Of a stretch of 64,000 bases of DNA, positions 1 to 8,815 are shown piece by piece. Each line of letters starts with the position of its first letter. The first letter of the stretch is position 1. A program made the translations under genes and the position numbers. Source of the DNA: Saprospiraceae bacterium (GTDB lineage Bacteria; Bacteroidota; Bacteroidia; Chitinophagales; Saprospiraceae). The notes beneath the pieces are model-generated. The model saw only the letters and a program-made list of their open reading frames with translations. It was not told the origin of the DNA and ran no database searches. The stretch lies in NCBI GenBank assembly GCA_029263015.1, contig JAJCYI010000034.1, positions 1 through 64,000 of the forward strand, written 5' to 3'.

Positions 1-21
1 ATAAAATAAAAAATAATTGTT

Positions 22-720
22 TTAAAATATAAAAACGGGGTACGGTGCCATGGGTGTGGGGGGCTCCGGTACGCGCCCGACACCTGGACTAGAAGCCCTC
101 CAAAAAAAGATCAAAACCAATATCATTAATGGCAGCGCCAACGCCAGTTCAAACGTAAAAAGCGCTACCACAAAAAATGTAATTGAAAGAACCCAACCCT
201 TCTTTCTGCCATCATCTAAATATTTAATAAAAAACAAAAGAGAAGAAAGCATGCTCAAAGTGCAAAACAAAAAATTAAAGCACACTTTCCAGATGACGGT
301 TTCGGCATTGTAAGGGTTGATGAGGAACAGCAAGGATGCCAATAGCGCAGGGATCGAAATGTTATGTAAAAACAGCATAGTGTCCCCATTTCCAAAAAAC
401 CTTTTTGCCAAACAATAACCCAAAAAACCATTTGCTACATGCAATGAAGTATAAACCAAATACCAGGGCAGCGCCTTTATTCCAAATATTTTATAAAAAA
501 GGAAAAGAAAAAAATTGGTCACTTGGTGCAAAGCTGGAAAGCCAAAGCAATCAAGGAAACCGCTGAAAGGTGCGCCGTCGAGCCGCTCCTGCAAGCCAGT
601 AAAATCTGTGACGAAGCCTGCCTGCATGGTCTTAAAATACAGCAAATGCACGCTGACAAAAAACAGGGTCAGCACGGTTGCGTTTTCTTTGAGACTGGAC
701 TTGTTTAATACCAAATGCAT
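22..720 (-). CDS. multi-pass membrane protein (hypothetical), C-terminus of doubtful quality
   Basis: Many hydrophobic segments in the 232-aa ORF; the last ~22 aa come from an abrupt GC-rich stretch near the window edge. Confidence 0.5.
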   Translation of the reverse strand: MHLVLNKSSLKENATVLTLFFVSVHLLYFKTMQAGFVTDFTGLQERLDGAPFSGFLDCFGFPALHQVTNFFLFLFYKIFGIKALPWYLVYTSLHVANGFLGYCLAKRFFGNGDTMLFLHNISIPALLASLLFLINPYNAETVIWKVCFNFLFCTLSMLSSLLFFIKYLDDGRKKGWVLSITFFVVALFTFELALALPLMILVLIFFWRASSPGVGRVPEPPTPMAPYPVFIF

Positions 721-827
721 TGAATTTTTTGGCTTGGCCTCAAGTGATTACTTTTGAGCCTTTTAAAATCCTCCGTTTAATTAAACGGGGGCACTCTTAG
801 CCGGAAAAATAGAGAAGTTGATTCATC

Positions 828-1751
828 ATGCGATTGTTTTTTACACTTATTTATTCGCTTTTCTTTCTCCAAACCAGTACTGCCCAGTACAGTGCCAAGG
901 CTTCTGTCGATAGTACTTATATGATGATTGGCGATCAGCAGAAACTCCATCTTGATGTGGTTTATCCTTCTGGGTCTGCGCTGTTGCCGCTCGTTTTTAA
1001 AAAAAATGCGGAAGATGCTATTGAATTTTTAGGACAAACACGCTGGGATACCCTATCAGAAAACAGTTCGGTCAGGATAAGGAAAGACATTCTTTTTACA
1101 GCCTGGGACTCAGGGTATCAGGCCGTACCCGCCATTCCCATTGTTTTTTTGAAAAGTGGCGTGAAGGACACCATTTACACCATTGACATTCCCATTGAAG
1201 TAATGGCGCCTCCTGCGGACTCGGTTTTGGCGGACATTAAGCCGATCATCGAAGAAGCGATTATTTGGACCGACTATATACCATTATTAGGCATCGTGCT
1301 TCTACTGCTATTGGTTGTATTGCTTTGGTTCATTGTCAGTAGGATGAAAAAAAAGAAGGAATTGCCTTCACCTCCACCTGTGGTAATTCCGCCACACGAA
1401 ATTGCCTTTCAGAAATTAAAAAAATTAAAAAAATCAAAGCTTTGGCAACAGGGTCATGTAAAAGAGTACCACAGCCAGTTGACATATATCATCCGGGAAT
1501 ACCTGGAGGGCAGGTATGAGGTAAAGGCATTGGAGCAGACCACCGATGAGATTTTGGAACAAATGAAAAATAAAGCGTTAGTGCCTGATTTGACCGAAAA
1601 AATGACCACCCTTCTGCAAACGGCTGACTTGGTAAAGTTTGCCAAAGCTGAACCTCCTGCTGATTATCATGATAGTGCCTTAGCGCTTGGGGAGGAGTTT
1701 GTAAGGACAACGAAACAGGTAGCTTTACCGCAAGAAAGAGAAACTTCCTAA
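828..1751 (+). CDS. BatD-like / DUF4381-like membrane protein, signal peptide plus one TM and cytoplasmic tail
   Basis: Signal peptide, extracellular domain, TM (PLLGIVLLLLLVVLLWFIV), IAFQKLKKLKKSKLW...YIIREYLEGRY tail; immediately upstream of a VWA gene. Confidence 0.6.
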   Translation: MRLFFTLIYSLFFLQTSTAQYSAKASVDSTYMMIGDQQKLHLDVVYPSGSALLPLVFKKNAEDAIEFLGQTRWDTLSENSSVRIRKDILFTAWDSGYQAVPAIPIVFLKSGVKDTIYTIDIPIEVMAPPADSVLADIKPIIEEAIIWTDYIPLLGIVLLLLLVVLLWFIVSRMKKKKELPSPPPVVIPPHEIAFQKLKKLKKSKLWQQGHVKEYHSQLTYIIREYLEGRYEVKALEQTTDEILEQMKNKALVPDLTEKMTTLLQTADLVKFAKAEPPADYHDSALALGEEFVRTTKQVALPQERETS

Positions 1752-1784
1752 ACGGTGGGAATTGAATTCCCACCGTTTAGGAAG
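1744..1784. repeat. 20-bp perfect inverted repeat with 1-nt spacer
   Basis: CTTCCTAAACGGTGGGAATT-G-AATTCCCACCGTTTAGGAAG read directly. Confidence 0.95.
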
Positions 1785-1803
1785 CAAAGCAAACAAAATC
1801 AAG

Positions 1804-2802
1804 ATGTTCGCCAACATAAACTTCCTACATCCTTGGTTTTTTCTATTGCTGCTGCTGATCCCGCTCGTAGCCTATTTGCGCTATATGCAACGCGGCCAGC
1901 ACTATGCAAGTCTGAAAATGCCGACCCTTCAGGCTGTAAAAGATATTGGAACGTGGAAGATTGTTCTGCAAAAGTGGCTGCCACTCCTGAGGGCATTGGC
2001 TTTTGTGGCGCTTGTGTTTGCACTTGCCCGCCCACAGCTCACCCTCAAGGAAGAAACCGTGACCGCCGATGGCATTGATATTTTTCTTGTTATTGACCTT
2101 TCAAGCAGCATGTTGGCACAGGATTTTAAGCCTGACAGGTTGGAGGTCAGCAAGAGGGTCGCTTCAGATTTTGTGGACAAACGGCCTTATGACCGCATTG
2201 GACTGGCTGTGTTTGCTGGAGAAGCATTTACCCAATGTCCGCTCACAACCGACCACAATGTCCTGAAAGATTTTATCAGCGATTTGCGTTGTGGCCTTTT
2301 GGAAGACGGAACCGCTATCGGAATGGGACTGGCCACCGCCGTCAACCGAATAAAAGATAGCGATGCTGAAAGCAAGGTCGTCATCTTGTTGACTGATGGG
2401 GTGAACAATGCCGGGTATGTAAAGCCACTCACTGCCGCTGAAATTTCAAAAGAATTCGAGGTGAAAGTTTATACAATTGGTGTGGGTTCGGAAGGAGAAG
2501 CCCTTGCCCCTACCAGCCGCCGCAGCGATGGTCGTTATCAGTTCAGCCGTACCCGCGTTGAAATTGATGAAGACTTGCTTACGCAAATAGCAGAAATGAC
2601 TGGCGGTAAATATTTTAGGGCAATCAATGAAAAACGCCTTGAATTGATCTATACTGAAATAGACCGCTTGGAAAAAACAGAAATCGAAGTGACGACGATC
2701 AAGCGGTACAGTGAGGAATATTATCGTTTTGTATGGATCGCCGTGGTGCTGTTGTTGTTGGAATTGTTGCTGCGGTTTACGGTGTTGCGGTCGGTGACTT
2801 GA
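1804..2802 (+). CDS. BatA-like VWA domain membrane protein
   Basis: DIFLVIDLSSSMLAQDFKPDRLEVSK (MIDAS DxSxS), N- and C-terminal TMs; probable start MFANINFLHPWFF at 1804. Confidence 0.85.
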   Translation: MFANINFLHPWFFLLLLLIPLVAYLRYMQRGQHYASLKMPTLQAVKDIGTWKIVLQKWLPLLRALAFVALVFALARPQLTLKEETVTADGIDIFLVIDLSSSMLAQDFKPDRLEVSKRVASDFVDKRPYDRIGLAVFAGEAFTQCPLTTDHNVLKDFISDLRCGLLEDGTAIGMGLATAVNRIKDSDAESKVVILLTDGVNNAGYVKPLTAAEISKEFEVKVYTIGVGSEGEALAPTSRRSDGRYQFSRTRVEIDEDLLTQIAEMTGGKYFRAINEKRLELIYTEIDRLEKTEIEVTTIKRYSEEYYRFVWIAVVLLLLELLLRFTVLRSVT

Positions 2803-2864
2803 TTTTTATTAATTCATTCGTTTAGATTTCCAAAATCTAGAAAATCTTGGTGTTGCCAATACTT

Positions 2865-3215
2865 CTATAAAGGCAAATAATTAACCTGCCCTATCCACTC
2901 CGATATTTCACTGCATTCTGCAATTAATTGTAAGTCTTCAATCACAGGGCCAATTAGCGAATTATGATTGACAAGCAAAATACCTGGAACAGGTAAGCCT
3001 TTTTCTAAATATTCATGAGCAAATGCTGGGATGGTTTTTACATCGTGCGTAATAAGCAAGCGGGAATTTTCAAAGGCCCATCTCATAACAGTTGGGTCAT
3101 CCGCACCCGACATCCCCATATTTTGGACAGTAACAATATCAATTTTTGGGTTGCGGTATCCCAATCCCCGGACAATTTTATTGTTCAGGTTTTCATCAGC
3201 GAGGTAAGCAATCAT
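2865..3215 (-). CDS. DUF5615-like PIN-type toxin candidate
   Basis: MIAYLADENLNNKIVRGLG...GADDPTVMRWAFENSRLLITHDVKTIP, typical of DUF5615 (LADENL..., LTHD). Confidence 0.75.
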   Translation of the reverse strand: MIAYLADENLNNKIVRGLGYRNPKIDIVTVQNMGMSGADDPTVMRWAFENSRLLITHDVKTIPAFAHEYLEKGLPVPGILLVNHNSLIGPVIEDLQLIAECSEISEWIGQVNYLPL

Positions 3216-3227
3216 GGGAGAAAAGAA

Positions 3228-3557
3228 TTATGTGGATTGCCGTTTTTTCAAAAGCCTTTCCCTGATACCGGCAGGCGGGAATTTCTTTTGAATTTTCTGT
3301 TGCAAGGCTTCCGCTGCTTTTTCGTTTTCGTTCAGGTAGGTATCAACGGCTTTTTTGTTTTTTAAATAAAAGCCGATGACCGCATAGAGATCGGACAATT
3401 CAAGAGGTGGATATTGCAAGGCAATCTCCTCGGTCGTCGCGCCATTTTTAAAAGCGTACAAAACCGAGTCAAGGGTCACTCTTGTTCCGGCTATTCTGTA
3501 AAGCCCTGTCTTGTCTTCCTTCAACGGCAGTGGTTTAGGTTCTAGAGAAATACCCAT
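3228..3557 (-). CDS. DUF433-like antitoxin candidate
   Basis: LYRIAGTRVTLDSVLYAFKNGATTEEIALQYPPLELSDLYAVIGFYLKN is a DUF433 signature; 12 nt upstream of the DUF5615 gene. Start MGISLEPKP assumed. Confidence 0.75.
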   Translation of the reverse strand: MGISLEPKPLPLKEDKTGLYRIAGTRVTLDSVLYAFKNGATTEEIALQYPPLELSDLYAVIGFYLKNKKAVDTYLNENEKAAEALQQKIQKKFPPAGIRERLLKKRQST

Positions 3558-3661
3558 TTTTAATAGATTTTGATTTCCAAAATTATTCAATTAATCTGAG
3601 GTAATCAAATTGATGGTTTCGACACATCCCAAAACCATTTTTCAGGAAGTACAACTTCCTG

Positions 3662-5122
3662 CTACGATTGCACCAATTTCTCCACCCCCTCCTTAAAAAT
3701 TTCCAACAACATGTCAACTTCCCTTAAATGGGTGCGGAAACAAAGGATTGCTATGCGTATCCAATACACCCCGTCAATGGTGGTTGAGGAAACAAAAATG
3801 CGTCCGTCCGTTTGCACATGTTCTAAAAGACGGGCATTGAAATCATTGGTATCGCCTTGTTTTGGAACGAAGCGGTAGGTGGCTACCGATAAGTCGGGGA
3901 ATGGGCCGACCTCAAATCCCAGCTTTTGTATTTCATCATAAAAATAGCGGGTCAGTAGTATTTTTTCTTCCAGTGCTGCTTTAAAAGGAGCAATTCCATA
4001 GAGTTGCAAGGGCAACCACATCCGAACACCCCGCCAATGTTTGGTAAGTTCGGGAGAAAGGTCAGCGGGGTTGTATTCCTCTGTGGCTCCGAGAGTGTCC
4101 TGCATATAACTTGCACGGTAATAATGGCTCTCCATCTGAGCTTTTATATCTTTTATTAAAATAGCCCCCAGGCCATAGGAAAGGAACAGACCCTTGTGAG
4201 GATCGATGGCAACTGAGTCGGAGCGCTCGATGCCTTTGAAAGTATCCTTTATTGTTGTGCCATCAGGATTATCAACATCGGCCAAGATAAAAAACCCGCC
4301 ATAAGCTGCATCTACATGAAACCAGAGATTGTGCTTTTCGCAAATGTCTGCCACAGCATTTAAAGGATCCATGGCGCCAGTGTCGGTGGTGCCGGCAGAA
4401 GCAACTACAAGAAAAGGATATAGTCCGTCGGCCACATCTTTATCAACCATTTCAGCAAGGGCATTCGCATCCATTCTGAATTGGCCATCCATTGGCACGT
4501 TTCGGACCATGGCCTCCCCCATCCCTCCTATCCGGATTGCTTTGTGAACACAGTGATGAACTTGTCCAGTCAAATAAATCACGGAATTTTTTACCTTGTC
4601 GGTTGTTATTTTTTTTGAATCACGGGCAGCCACAAATGCAATCAGGTTGGCAATAGACCCACCGCTCGTCAAATTGCCCAGCGACCCTTTTGGGTAACCC
4701 ATTAGATCGCACATCCAGCGGAGTAGCATGTTTTCCATACGAACCGCGTTAGGGCCTCCGAAGAAAATACCTGCGTATTCATTGGTCACCGCTGCTAGGT
4801 AATCACCAAGTGCGGTTGGATAAATGCCCCCACCAGGTATATAGCCAAGATGCCCTCCTGACGCGGGGTTCAGGCCATCGTTTGGCAAGTTCTCTTTTAA
4901 TACACCCAGCAGTTGTTCCATTGGTTTTGGCTGACCGTCGAGGGGCAGTTCCAAAAGACCAGTAGATGGGGTGTCACGTTTTACATAAGCTTTTCTATTG
5001 GGCAGGCTGTCCACATAATCGTGGGCGTAATCTTGCACAGCGGCTGCCCAATCATTTCTTTGTGAGGGTGATGGTTCAAGTTGCTCAGAAGCTTTTTCCA
5101 GTTTAAGTATCCTGTTGCGCAT
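3662..5122 (-). CDS. PLP-dependent (aromatic-L-amino-acid/group II) decarboxylase
   Basis: SAGTTDTGAMDPL, WFHVDAAYGGF, SVAIDPHKGLFLSYG (PLP lysine) motifs. Confidence 0.85.
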   Translation of the reverse strand: MRNRILKLEKASEQLEPSPSQRNDWAAAVQDYAHDYVDSLPNRKAYVKRDTPSTGLLELPLDGQPKPMEQLLGVLKENLPNDGLNPASGGHLGYIPGGGIYPTALGDYLAAVTNEYAGIFFGGPNAVRMENMLLRWMCDLMGYPKGSLGNLTSGGSIANLIAFVAARDSKKITTDKVKNSVIYLTGQVHHCVHKAIRIGGMGEAMVRNVPMDGQFRMDANALAEMVDKDVADGLYPFLVVASAGTTDTGAMDPLNAVADICEKHNLWFHVDAAYGGFFILADVDNPDGTTIKDTFKGIERSDSVAIDPHKGLFLSYGLGAILIKDIKAQMESHYYRASYMQDTLGATEEYNPADLSPELTKHWRGVRMWLPLQLYGIAPFKAALEEKILLTRYFYDEIQKLGFEVGPFPDLSVATYRFVPKQGDTNDFNARLLEHVQTDGRIFVSSTTIDGVYWIRIAILCFRTHLREVDMLLEIFKEGVEKLVQS

Positions 5123-5488
5123 GGAAGGTTATTGGTGAAATTGAGAATCCTGACTGCCGTCAGGCAAGTTTAGAAATTGGGAAATTTCCCATTTCCGCAA
5201 AGAAAGGGATTGAAAAGCAATTCAATTTACAATTCCGAAATATGCTGCCAAAAAACAGGGTAAATGTCTTATTTTTACGCCACACCTACCGACCATCATA
5301 TTCCAATTAATTTGGTCAAAAGTACATACATGAAAAATAGGATGCGGCACTGCCGTTCCTATCCTTGTTTTCAATTTCACCCGAAGAAAGTAAGTTTGCG
5401 GAAACGTTGCGAAAGCAATAAGCACTTGGCTCTTTGCCAGCCCGCTTACTCGCCAACTTCTATTTTTAACTAACTAAATTTTTGTAAA

Positions 5489-5845
5489 ATGAGCACACAG
5501 GAAATCGCAAACCGACTTGTCGAACTTTGCCGTAAAGGCGATTACGAACTCTGTTTCAAAGAGTTGTACTCACCGGATGCGGTGAGCATTGAACCGAACG
5601 ATAATTTTGGGGCCCGCCGTGCGGAAGGCATGGAAGCCATCAAGGAAAAAGGAGAGGCTCTCAACGCTATGATCGAAGAAATGCACGGTGGTAGCGTGGG
5701 TGATCCCATCGTTGCCGGCAACCATTTCTCCTGTAGCATGATGGTGGATTGGACGATGAAAGGTATGGGACGCCAGAAGATGGAGGAAATCTGTGTGTAC
5801 AAAGTGGAAGATGGTAAGGTTGTTTCGGAGCAGTTTTTCTTCTAA
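5489..5845 (+). CDS. SnoaL-like / NTF2-like domain protein
   Basis: 118-aa SnoaL-like fold pattern: ...YSPDAVSIEP...EGMEAIKEKGEA... Confidence 0.65.
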   Translation: MSTQEIANRLVELCRKGDYELCFKELYSPDAVSIEPNDNFGARRAEGMEAIKEKGEALNAMIEEMHGGSVGDPIVAGNHFSCSMMVDWTMKGMGRQKMEEICVYKVEDGKVVSEQFFF

Positions 5846-5922
5846 AAAATACCTTTGGTTTGTCGGCGTGGCCATTGGTCACGCCGACAAAATACATCGG
5901 TTCGAATGTATTGATTTATGAA

Positions 5923-5944
5923 TTTGCACCAAATTTGGTGCAAA
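5923..5944. repeat. 22-bp perfect palindrome TTTGCACCAAATTTGGTGCAAA
   Basis: Read directly. Confidence 0.95.
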
Positions 5945-5961
5945 ATTGATAGTCTAATTAT

Positions 5962-5989
5962 GAATTTACACCAATTTAGGTGTAAATTC
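5962..5989. repeat. Inverted repeat GAATTTACACC-AATTTA-GGTGTAAATTC
   Basis: Read directly; diverged second copy of the preceding palindrome. Confidence 0.95.
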
Positions 5990-5995
5990 GCAACC

Positions 5996-7159
5996 ATGGT
6001 TCAACGGAAAATTTTAGAAGAAATAAAATCCTTAAAAGGAAAGTACCCAGTTTTGACGATCACCGGCCCTCGTCAAAGTGGGAAAACAACTTTGATAAAA
6101 TCGCTCTTTCCCGATTGGCCATACTTCTCAATGGAAACGCCGGATGTCCGCGAAAAGGTAAATAACAATCCCCGCGAACTGTTTGACCGCCATGGCCACC
6201 GTCTATTGCTGGACGAAGTACAGCGCACACCAAATATACTTTCCTACTTGCAGACCATCGTTGATGAAGACCCCGAAGCATGTTTTATCCTTTCTGGTTC
6301 GCAAAATTTGCTGATGCTCGAAAACATCAGCCAGTCGTTGGCGGGGAGAACAGCCATCTTTTATTTATTGCCTTTTTCGCTGGAGGAATTAATGGATTCC
6401 AACTTTTCAAAAGAAGATAAATATGAAAACTGGATTTTTAATGGTTTCTATCCACGGATCTATGACAAACAACTCAAGCCCTCTCAATTTTATCCAAACT
6501 ATATTGAAACATACATTCAAAGGGATGTCCGACAAATAAAAAATATCGGCAACTTAAACCTGTTCATCCGATTTCTTTCAATATGCGCAGGCCACGTTGG
6601 GCAGACAATCAATTACAGCAATTTGGCAAATGCAGCTGGAATCAGCCTTGTGACCGTCAAAAGCTGGCTTTCAGTATTGGAAACTTCCTTCGTTATTTAT
6701 CAACTCAATCCCTATTTCAGGAATTTCAATAAACGGGTCACCAAGTCAACCAAACTGTATTTTTATGACACTGGGCTTGCATGTTCTTTATTGAGGATGA
6801 ACAATGTTGAAGCAGTCGAAACCTATTATCAAAAAGGAGCTTTGTTCGAGAATTTCATTATCAATGAAATCAGTAAAGCATATTTCAACAGAGGGGAGCG
6901 CCCTCCCATTTATTATTGGAAAGATAGCAAAAATCACGAGATTGATCTCCTGCTCGATCTTGGTGGAAAACTGTTGCCGATTGAAATAAAATCGGGGCGA
7001 ACCTTTAGTACTGCTTTTTTCAAAAACATAGCCTGGTTTCAGAATATATCAGACTTGCCAATTATCGACTGTGCTGTTATTTATGGAGGAGATCAGGACT
7101 GGGAAACAGAGCATGGTAAATTGATCAGTTGGCGAAACCTTAATGAACTATTGAAATGA
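5996..7159 (+). CDS. AAA ATPase with DUF4143-type C-terminus
   Basis: ITGPRQSGKTTLIKSLFP Walker A, LLLDEVQRTPNILSYLQTIVD, FILSGSQNLLML, DUF4143-like C-terminal; MVQRKI start preferred, ORF extends to 5918. Confidence 0.85.
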   Translation: MVQRKILEEIKSLKGKYPVLTITGPRQSGKTTLIKSLFPDWPYFSMETPDVREKVNNNPRELFDRHGHRLLLDEVQRTPNILSYLQTIVDEDPEACFILSGSQNLLMLENISQSLAGRTAIFYLLPFSLEELMDSNFSKEDKYENWIFNGFYPRIYDKQLKPSQFYPNYIETYIQRDVRQIKNIGNLNLFIRFLSICAGHVGQTINYSNLANAAGISLVTVKSWLSVLETSFVIYQLNPYFRNFNKRVTKSTKLYFYDTGLACSLLRMNNVEAVETYYQKGALFENFIINEISKAYFNRGERPPIYYWKDSKNHEIDLLLDLGGKLLPIEIKSGRTFSTAFFKNIAWFQNISDLPIIDCAVIYGGDQDWETEHGKLISWRNLNELLK

Positions 7160-7200
7160 TGTAAGAAACAAGTGATCAGTATACTAATCACTAAAACCCA

Positions 7201-8316
7201 TCAATTGCTCAGCATCACCGGCATCACCAACATCAATATTTCCTCGCCTTCTGTTTCCTCAACTGGCAATAAAATGCCTGCACGTGATGGCGTGGACAAT
7301 TCCATTTTTACATCGTCCGATTGCAGCACATTCAGCATTTCGATCAGGAACTTGGCATTGAAACCAATGTTCACTGGAGAACCTTCGTAAGTGCAAGACA
7401 ACTGCTCGTTGGCCTCGTTGGAAAAATCAAGATCCTGCGCTGACACAGTAAGGCTGTCTGGAGAAATATCGAGGATTACTTGGTTGGTGGTTTTATTGGC
7501 ATAAATGGCAATCCGTTTGAGGGAGTTGAGTAAGTCAATCCGCTTGATACTCAGGGTATTTGGATTGTCAACTGGAATGACTGCATTGTAATCAGGGTAG
7601 CGGGCGTCGATCAAACGGCAAACAAGGTGCGTGCTTCCAAAGGTGAAAAATGCATTTGCTTTATCAAACGACACATCTACTTCTCCTTCATCAGACAGCG
7701 CATTTTTCAACAGGTTCAGCGCTTTCTTAGGGATGATAAAGGAAGTAGCCACCTCGCTGGGAACATTGGTGAAAGTATAGCGCACCAATTTGTGTGCATC
7801 AGTGGAAACGAATATCATTTTGTTGAAATCCAGCGAAACATAGACCCCCGTCATAGCTGGGCGCAGTTCGTCGTTGCTCGTCGCGAAAAGGGTTTTGTTG
7901 ATGGCATTGACCAAAGTAGAAGAAGGGACTTTTACTGAATCCACCTGCTCTGCTTCTGGGATGCGGGGAAAATCCTGCCCGTTTTCGCCAGCAAGGCGGT
8001 ATTTGCCGTAGGCGGAAGTAATTGTTATCCCAAAATTTTCATCATCTACGGACATGGTGATCGGTTGGTCGGGGAGCGCTTTCAACGTGTCTAGCAGAAT
8101 TTTAGCTGGGACAGCAACAGTTCCATCTCCATCTGACATCACTTCTATTTCGTTGGTAATGGAGGTCTCAAGGTCAGTAGCAGCAATGGTCAATTTGTTT
8201 TTTGAAATGGTAAAAAGGAAATCATCAAGGATCGGCAGCACCGGACTTGACGAAATAGCACCACTGGCCACATTTATTTGTTTGAGCAATTCGGATGAGG
8301 ATACGCTGAATTTCAT
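7201..8316 (-). CDS. dnaN: DNA polymerase III subunit beta (sliding clamp)
   Basis: Full-length clamp: MKFSVSSSELLKQI...PVLPILDDFLF..., C-terminal LVMPVML. Confidence 0.95.
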   Translation of the reverse strand: MKFSVSSSELLKQINVASGAISSSPVLPILDDFLFTISKNKLTIAATDLETSITNEIEVMSDGDGTVAVPAKILLDTLKALPDQPITMSVDDENFGITITSAYGKYRLAGENGQDFPRIPEAEQVDSVKVPSSTLVNAINKTLFATSNDELRPAMTGVYVSLDFNKMIFVSTDAHKLVRYTFTNVPSEVATSFIIPKKALNLLKNALSDEGEVDVSFDKANAFFTFGSTHLVCRLIDARYPDYNAVIPVDNPNTLSIKRIDLLNSLKRIAIYANKTTNQVILDISPDSLTVSAQDLDFSNEANEQLSCTYEGSPVNIGFNAKFLIEMLNVLQSDDVKMELSTPSRAGILLPVEETEGEEILMLVMPVMLSN

Positions 8317-8355
8317 CTGTTTATTTAGTTGTAGTTGTAAAGGTACAGATGGAAC

Positions 8356-8520
8356 TTAGGAACGGTGACCAAATAAATTTACATTTTTGGCTGCTTCTTT
8401 TGCTCTTATTTTTTTCCTTAAAATCAGTCATAGTATCAACAATACTCCTTCTTTTAAAGAAAACCTAAGACCAAAATAACCTACCCAAAGAATGTCAATT
8501 TATTTAATCACCGTTCCTTA
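8356..8520. mobile_element. MITE-like element, ~165 bp, ~30-bp imperfect terminal inverted repeats
   Basis: Left TTAGGAACGGTGACCAAATAAATTTACATT vs reverse complement of right TAAGGAACGGTGATTAAATAAATTGACATT, 26/30 identical. Confidence 0.6.
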
Positions 8521-8572
8521 CCATCATTGAATAATCACTTCTTTGTACGATTTAATGATTATTCAATGATGG
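8521..8572. repeat. 17-bp perfect inverted repeat, 18-nt spacer
   Basis: CCATCATTGAATAATCA ... TGATTATTCAATGATGG. Confidence 0.95.
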
Positions 8573-8660
8573 ACGTTTCATAAGTTATGTCTTGTTTATT
8601 TTTTAACTGCGCAAATGTAAGGTAAGGCCGCCATTTTTAACACCAAAATCACCAACAGAA

Positions 8661-8669
8661 TGTGGATAA
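8661..8669 (-). promoter_or_regulatory. Perfect DnaA-box consensus TTATCCACA
   Basis: tgtggataa on + strand, upstream of dnaN. Confidence 0.5.
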
Positions 8670-8815
8670 CCATGCTTGACAACATGGCTTCCATTTGAAT
8701 ATTTAAATGGCTTGAGTATCAATTGGTTGATTCAGCATTTAAATCTATATAAAATTGTATTTTAGCGAGAAAATAACCTGAAGAGGTTTTCTCTAAAAAT
8801 AAACCAACCCCAAGT

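Noticed and set aside
5149-5200. Small palindromes cctgactgccgtcaggc and TGGGAAATTTCCCA upstream of the decarboxylase gene
   Set aside because: Short, imperfect or low-complexity; no further evidence
7276-7285. Other CACGTG hexamers (e.g. 7278, 15313, 22480, 47791, 61001) as parS sites
   Set aside because: Flanks do not match GTTNCACGTGAAAC; only the two sites at 58.5-58.9 kb match
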